DNA of 24,087 bases from Bacilli bacterium (lineage in GTDB: Bacteria > Bacillota_I > Bacilli_A > RF39 > UBA660): NCBI GenBank assembly GCA_028684435.1, contig JAQUFX010000012.1:1-24087 (forward strand), read 5' to 3'. Of the stretch, positions 20,042 through 24,087 are shown one piece after another. A program made the translations under genes and the position numbers. The number at the start of each line of letters is the position of its first letter. Position 1 is the stretch's first letter. The notes under the pieces are model-generated. The model was not told the origin of the DNA, searched no databases, and was given only the letters and a program-made list of their open reading frames with translations.

Positions 20042-21401
20042 AATAACAATGGAAAAATTAGTTACTTATTGTAAAGAATATGGATTTATTTATCAAGGTA
20101 GTGAAATTTATGGTGGCCTTGCTAATACATGGGATTATGGACCTCTAGGATCAAGATTAAAAAATAATTTAAAAGATGCGTGGCGAAAAAGATTTATTCA
20201 AGAGCGTAAAAATAGTTATGAACTTGATCCATCTATTTTAATGCATGCTAGAGTTTGGGAAGCATCAGGGCATGTTGATTCATTTTCTGATCCGTTAATT
20301 GATTGTAAAGAATGTAAGACTCGTTATCGAGTTGACAAATTAATTGATGATTTTGATCCTACTATTATTGCTGATAAAATGTCACCAAAAGAAATGATAG
20401 AATACATTAATCATTATAAAATATCTTGTCCTAAATGTAATAAAAAAAATTTTACTGATATAAGAGAGTTTAATTTAATGTTTGAAACCTATCGTGGAGT
20501 AACTGAGAACAATAAAAGTATCATTTATTTAAGACCAGAAAATGCTCAAGGAGAATATGTTAATTATTTGAATGTCTTAAGAACGATGAGAACTAAATTA
20601 CCTTTTTCAGTAGGACAAATAGGTAAAGCATTTCGAAATGAAATTACTCCTGGTAACTTTATTTTTAGAACCATTGAATTTGAACAAATGGAATATCAAA
20701 CTTTTTGTAAAAAAGGTGATGATGAAAAATTATATAATTTTTATAAAGAATATGGTAAAAAGTTTTATGTAGATTTAGGAATTCCAACAGCAAAATTAAA
20801 GTATCATGATCATGATAAACTTGCTCATTATGCTAAAGCGGCTTGTGATATATTTTATGAATTTCCATGGGGGTTTGATGAAATAAATGGTACTCATAAT
20901 CGAACTGACTATGATTTAAAAAGACATCAAGAATATAGTGGTGTTTCTCATGAATATTTAGATCCTGAAACTAATGAAAGATATATTCCATATATAATTG
21001 AAAGTACATATGGAGTAGATAGAAGTTTATTAGCTCTTATTCATAATGCTTATGAAGAAGAAATATTAGAAAATGAAACAAGATATGTATTACACTTACA
21101 CCCTTTTTTAGCTCCTTATAAATTAGGAATATTACCATTAATTAAAAAACAACATAGTAAGAAAGCTAATGAATTATATGAAAGTTTGTCTAAACATTTT
21201 ATGTGTAGTTATGATGAATCAGGTTCGATTGGTAAAAGATATCGTCGAAATGATGCTGCTGGAACACCTTATTGTATAACAATAGATGATGAAACTATAA
21301 ATAATAATACTGTTACTATTAGAAATAGAGATACAATGAAACAAATAGTTTTAAAACTAGATGAAATTGTTCCTTATATTGAAGAAAGAATCAAGTTTTA
21401 A
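20031..21401 (+). CDS. glyS: Glycyl-tRNA synthetase, dimeric class II type
   Basis: A 456-residue alpha2-type GlyRS (the eukaryote-like single-chain form, not the alpha/beta form). N-terminal KLVTYCKEYGFIYQGSEIYGGLANTWDYGPLG is highly characteristic, followed by zinc-type CKECKTRYR and CPKCNKKN, RPENAQGEYVNY, class II motif 2 in GKAFRNEITPGNFIFRTIEFEQMEY, motif 3 in ESTYGVDRSLLAL, and a C-terminal anticodon-binding domain (LHPFLAPYKLGILPL, RYRRNDAAGTPYCITID). Length is usual for Bacilli-type GlyRS. ATG 20031 lies inside the end of the LOG gene, with AAAGAGG about ten bases upstream, so the two are translationally linked. Its expression is predicted to be controlled by the leader at 19381. Confidence 0.97.
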   Translation: MKDKITMEKLVTYCKEYGFIYQGSEIYGGLANTWDYGPLGSRLKNNLKDAWRKRFIQERKNSYELDPSILMHARVWEASGHVDSFSDPLIDCKECKTRYRVDKLIDDFDPTIIADKMSPKEMIEYINHYKISCPKCNKKNFTDIREFNLMFETYRGVTENNKSIIYLRPENAQGEYVNYLNVLRTMRTKLPFSVGQIGKAFRNEITPGNFIFRTIEFEQMEYQTFCKKGDDEKLYNFYKEYGKKFYVDLGIPTAKLKYHDHDKLAHYAKAACDIFYEFPWGFDEINGTHNRTDYDLKRHQEYSGVSHEYLDPETNERYIPYIIESTYGVDRSLLALIHNAYEEEILENETRYVLHLHPFLAPYKLGILPLIKKQHSKKANELYESLSKHFMCSYDESGSIGKRYRRNDAAGTPYCITIDDETINNNTVTIRNRDTMKQIVLKLDEIVPYIEERIKF

Positions 21402-21459
21402 AAATATTTAAATGCTTAAACTAATTATGTTATAATTTTTATAGAAAGAGTGAAGTCAA

Positions 21460-22218
21460 TTGAGTATTAAAAATGATAAAATGGCTATTTTAATAATAAC
21501 TTTTATTCTATTTGTGATATCTCTAATTGGAGTTTTACTTTTTTATTTTTCTTCTGAATATAAAACTAGTGATAGTAAAAACATATCAAAATTAGTTGAT
21601 TTTACTAATTGTCAAAATAATGATAATCTTAGTAAATGTATTAATGAAAAATATATTGATAATAAAAAAATAAATATTAGATATGAAAAGATGAAAATAG
21701 CTTTCACTGGAGAAAAACCTATTGGGGCTTCTTTATATATAAATAATAAAGAGATAATTTCACCTAGTGCTGGTATATTTCGAATTGATAGCTTATTATA
21801 TATAACTAAAAATACCATACTACTTGGTGCTTATGAACCTAATGTTAAAAATATTAAAGTCTATGTATATGATTTTCATGGTAATAAATTAAGCGAAGTA
21901 TATGAGTTAGATAAAAATCAAGAAATTTTTGTTGAAGGATATAGATTTGAAAAAAATAAAATAATTTTTACTGGTAATAAATATATTTTATCTAAATCAG
22001 TTATCCTTCATCAAAAAAGTGATAATAAATATGTTATAGAAAATGCTGATTTATGTCAAGAATTTTTGGCTAGCGATAATTTAAATGGATCTGATATATA
22101 TAAAGCTGAATATGAAATGGAATATTTATCTTATAATAAACTTGGTAAAATAAAATTAATTCCTGGTACAGAACAAACGTTATTAGAATATTTGAAAAGC
22201 ATAGGTTGTAATGTTTAA
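21460..22218 (+). CDS. Membrane-anchored protein of unknown function
   Basis: The start is TTG 21460 with AAAGAGTGA (about 21445-21453) upstream and TATAAT at 21431-21436; ATG 21481 is the alternative. The 252-residue product has one N-terminal transmembrane helix (MAILIITFILFVISLIGVLLFYF, ~8-30) and an ectodomain of mostly beta character with two cysteines near the start (NCQNNDNLSKCIN), one at NADLCQEF and one at the very end (IGCNV). Phrases such as TKNTILLGAYEPNVKNIKVYVYDFHG look like a beta-propeller or jelly-roll strand pattern but I recognise no family. It stands alone between glyS and a probable terminator. Function unknown; location predicted on the outer face of the membrane. Confidence 0.75.
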   Translation: MSIKNDKMAILIITFILFVISLIGVLLFYFSSEYKTSDSKNISKLVDFTNCQNNDNLSKCINEKYIDNKKINIRYEKMKIAFTGEKPIGASLYINNKEIISPSAGIFRIDSLLYITKNTILLGAYEPNVKNIKVYVYDFHGNKLSEVYELDKNQEIFVEGYRFEKNKIIFTGNKYILSKSVILHQKSDNKYVIENADLCQEFLASDNLNGSDIYKAEYEMEYLSYNKLGKIKLIPGTEQTLLEYLKSIGCNV

Positions 22219-22276
22219 AAAATAAATAAAAAAAATTCAAATTAAACAAATATTTAATTTTAAAAGCATTGAACGC

Positions 22277-22327
22277 ATAATACATACTTAAATACAAAAC
22301 AGTATTATTATTATGTGTTATTTTTAT
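22277..22327 (+). terminator. Possible terminator after the 21460 gene
   Basis: ATAATACATA (22277-22286) can pair with TATGTGTTAT (22312-22321, including a G-U pair), followed by TTTTT. The 25-base loop and AT-rich stem make it uncertain. Confidence 0.4.
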
Positions 22328-22335
22328 AATTGCGT

Positions 22336-22364
22336 TTGACTTACTTTTTATATTGTGATATTAT
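22336..22364 (+). promoter_or_regulatory. Promoter of the acyltransferase gene
   Basis: TTGACT (22336-22341), 17 bp, TATTAT (22359-22364), 28 bp before the start codon. Confidence 0.75.
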
Positions 22365-22392
22365 ATTTGCCTAAAAAGAAGGGAACAAAATT

Positions 22393-23286
22393 ATGTATAA
22401 CTATTATTTAGAATATTTAAAATCATATGATCCAGAAGTGGCAGTTACTGAACAAGGTGTTAAAATTAGAAAAAAATTACATCCAATATTAAAAAAAGTT
22501 TTACCTTTGGCAAATCCTTATAAATTAACAATTGTTAGAAAAATACCGGTCCCTAAAGATATACCTATAATATATACCCCAACTCATGGCTTTAAAGATG
22601 ATTTGTTAAATACAATGATTATAATCAATGATCATGCTTATACGTTATTTGGCAGTCTTGATCAGTTCTATAAAACAATAGATGGATCTTTAGCTCATTT
22701 ATTTGGAGTTGTTATTGTTGATAGAGATGATCCTAAGAGTAGAGCTGCTTCTTTACCGAAAATGGAACGAGCAATGAATTTTGGAACAAATGGCTTAATT
22801 TTTCCAGAAGGCGCTTGGAATCTAAGTGATAATGAATTAGTATTGAAATTATATCCGGGATTTTATAAATTAGCAAAAGCTACCAATGCTAAGATAGTGC
22901 CTGTAGCTACTCATACAGTAGGAAAAAAATGTTATGGTATTCAAGATGAATCGATTGATATACTTCAGTATAATGAACAAGAAGCAAGAATTGTTTTACG
23001 AGATAAACTTGCTACTTTAAAAAGGGAATTAATTGAGAAGTATTCTGATTACAGTAATTTACCACATAAAGAATTAGAAAAAGAAAAAGTATTAAAGGAA
23101 CAATGGGAAGATTATAAAGTCTATTTAAAAAGTCAACCTAAATATTACATTGAAGAAAAAGAAAAAAATTATCCATATGTTGATAAAAATATTGTTACTG
23201 AAGAAGAAGTGTTCTCAATATTAGATAATGTTGATATAACAAAACGAAATGCTCATATATTATCAAAAATATACAAAAAAAAATAA
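22393..23286 (+). CDS. PlsC-like 1-acylglycerol-3-phosphate acyltransferase family protein
   Basis: A 297-residue lysophospholipid acyltransferase-like enzyme. The HX4D catalytic motif is THGFKDD (about residues 61-67), followed by SLDQFYKTIDGSLAHLFGVVIVDRDD, the glycerol-phosphate-binding block FPEGAWN (~137) and KIVPVATHT. The family transfers fatty acyl groups onto lysophosphatidic acid or related acceptors at the membrane. No clear transmembrane segment is seen, and the C-terminal third (~200-297) is a charged Lys/Glu-rich extension that the core domain does not need. AGAAGGGA precedes ATG 22393. The gene is monocistronic with its own promoter. The exact acceptor is not deducible, so no symbol is given. 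Confidence 0.85.
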   Translation: MYNYYLEYLKSYDPEVAVTEQGVKIRKKLHPILKKVLPLANPYKLTIVRKIPVPKDIPIIYTPTHGFKDDLLNTMIIINDHAYTLFGSLDQFYKTIDGSLAHLFGVVIVDRDDPKSRAASLPKMERAMNFGTNGLIFPEGAWNLSDNELVLKLYPGFYKLAKATNAKIVPVATHTVGKKCYGIQDESIDILQYNEQEARIVLRDKLATLKRELIEKYSDYSNLPHKELEKEKVLKEQWEDYKVYLKSQPKYYIEEKEKNYPYVDKNIVTEEEVFSILDNVDITKRNAHILSKIYKKK

Positions 23287-23347
23287 TTTTTTCAAATACT
23301 TGAAGAAGTTATTTTTTTGTTGTATATTTATTATAGGGAAGTGACAT

Positions 23348-24087
23348 ATGCAAGGATATCTTTTACCTATATGTTCAATATTTTTTTCTATTCTTTTATT
23401 AGTTGTTTATTTTTCTAAAAAAAGATTAAATTTAATAGAAAATAAAATATTCTCTATAATGTTAATAGTATCATTGATTGATGGTGTTTTAGTTACTATT
23501 TTACAATTAAGAGGTTTTTTTTTAAGTGATTTCGCAATTGGAATATTAAACAAACTTGATTTTATTCAATTAATTATTTTTAATACTTGTTTCTTTTTAT
23601 ATACTTTTTTAATTACTGTCACTAAAAATAAAAAGAGTAATAAATTGAAAATTATCTATAATTCTTCTATTATTATTACTATTGTAGCAATTATAGTAAT
23701 GTTATTTTTAGATGTAAATACAATGATTATAAGTGCTGATAAAATGACAGTGTCAGGCTCAAGTGTATTTGCTGTTATTATTACGTGTGGGATATTTATT
23801 TTATCAGCTGTTATCGTAACTTTTTTAAATTTGAATAAATTAAGTACTAAACATATTCCTATGTTTATTTATATAGCTTTAGTATTATTTTTAATCAATA
23901 TATATATTATAAATCCATACTTTATAGTTATATCTATTTCAATAACATTTATTAACTATGTAATGTACTTTACTATAGAAAATCCTGATTTAAAAATGCT
24001 AAGTGAAGTAATGTTAAATAAAGAACAGGCTGAAAAAGCTAATCGAGCTAAAAGTGAGTTTATAACAAGTATGTCTCATGAAATAAG
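23348..24087 (+). CDS. Sensor histidine kinase, N-terminal part (3' truncated)
   Basis: ATG 23348 follows GGGAAGTGA, and the frame stays open for 246 codons to the window end. Residues 1-210 contain about six to seven hydrophobic helices separated by short basic loops (for example SKKRLNL, TKNKKSNKLK, NLNKLSTKH), a multi-helix membrane sensor. The last 25 residues, KEQAEKANRAKSEFITSMSHEI, are a textbook dimerisation and phosphoacceptor H-box, with the histidine at about residue 244. The catalytic domain lies beyond the window. The multi-pass sensor suggests detection of a membrane-associated or lipophilic signal, but the ligand cannot be inferred. A weak hairpin with a T-run (about 23296-23320) separates it from the acyltransferase gene. 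Confidence 0.9.
   Translation, partial: MQGYLLPICSIFFSILLLVVYFSKKRLNLIENKIFSIMLIVSLIDGVLVTILQLRGFFLSDFAIGILNKLDFIQLIIFNTCFFLYTFLITVTKNKKSNKLKIIYNSSIIITIVAIIVMLFLDVNTMIISADKMTVSGSSVFAVIITCGIFILSAVIVTFLNLNKLSTKHIPMFIYIALVLFLINIYIINPYFIVISISITFINYVMYFTIENPDLKMLSEVMLNKEQAEKANRAKSEFITSMSHEI

Noticed and set aside
1..24087. CRISPR arrays, tRNA or rRNA genes, insertion sequences
   Set aside because: No spaced short repeats, no cloverleaf-like genes and no transposase or paired terminal repeats were seen.

Overview
The window is AT-rich chromosomal DNA from a low-GC Gram-positive bacterium of the Bacilli, probably an uncultured gut lineage of the RF39/Erysipelotrichales kind. The lineage is an inference from base composition, gene order and families. 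Support comes from type-B RNase P RNA directly behind gpsB, the block rodZ-like/pgsA/recA/rny (a Bacilli gene order, here without cinA), T-box leaders before aminoacyl-tRNA synthetase genes, and a Gram-positive LexA box before recA. A wall amidase, GpsB and a RodZ-like protein argue for a walled cell. The amidase gene ends in TGA and tryptophan is TGG throughout, so the code is standard (table 11), not the Mollicutes code.

Layout: (1) 1-2010 is the 3' part of a surface-protein gene made of two ~329-residue repeats. Each repeat ends in a hypervariable stretch with the codon signature of a diversity-generating retroelement (DGR) variable region. A perfect hairpin follows in a gene-poor gap. (2) 2395-4983 holds a secreted membrane-anchored protein and a membrane-anchored N-acetylmuramoyl-L-alanine amidase. 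(3) 5041-9877 is a housekeeping block: a tiny ORF, gpsB, rnpB, rodZ-like, pgsA, LexA-controlled recA, and rny. (4) 9945-12553 is a tandem array of four paralogous exported proteins with SipW-type signal peptides. (5) 12647-15058 is a GH31 glycosidase whose acid/base aspartate appears to be replaced by tyrosine. (6) 15070-18443 is a leucine T-box operon with a small membrane protein and a leucyl-tRNA synthetase that carries a complete Nudix domain inside its CP1 region. (7) 18525-21401 holds a DUF5684/zinc-ribbon membrane protein and a glycine T-box operon with a LOG-family protein and glycyl-tRNA synthetase. (8) 21460-24087 holds a membrane-anchored unknown, a PlsC-like acyltransferase, and the start of a histidine kinase cut by the window edge.

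The two strongest unusual signals are the pair of DGR-type variable regions in one polypeptide (the reverse transcriptase and template repeat are not in the window) and the Nudix-in-LeuRS architecture. The GH31 substitution, the compact Gly T-box and the four-gene exported-protein array are secondary. All genes called here are on the + strand, and most transcription units have recognisable sigma-A-type promoters and intrinsic terminators.
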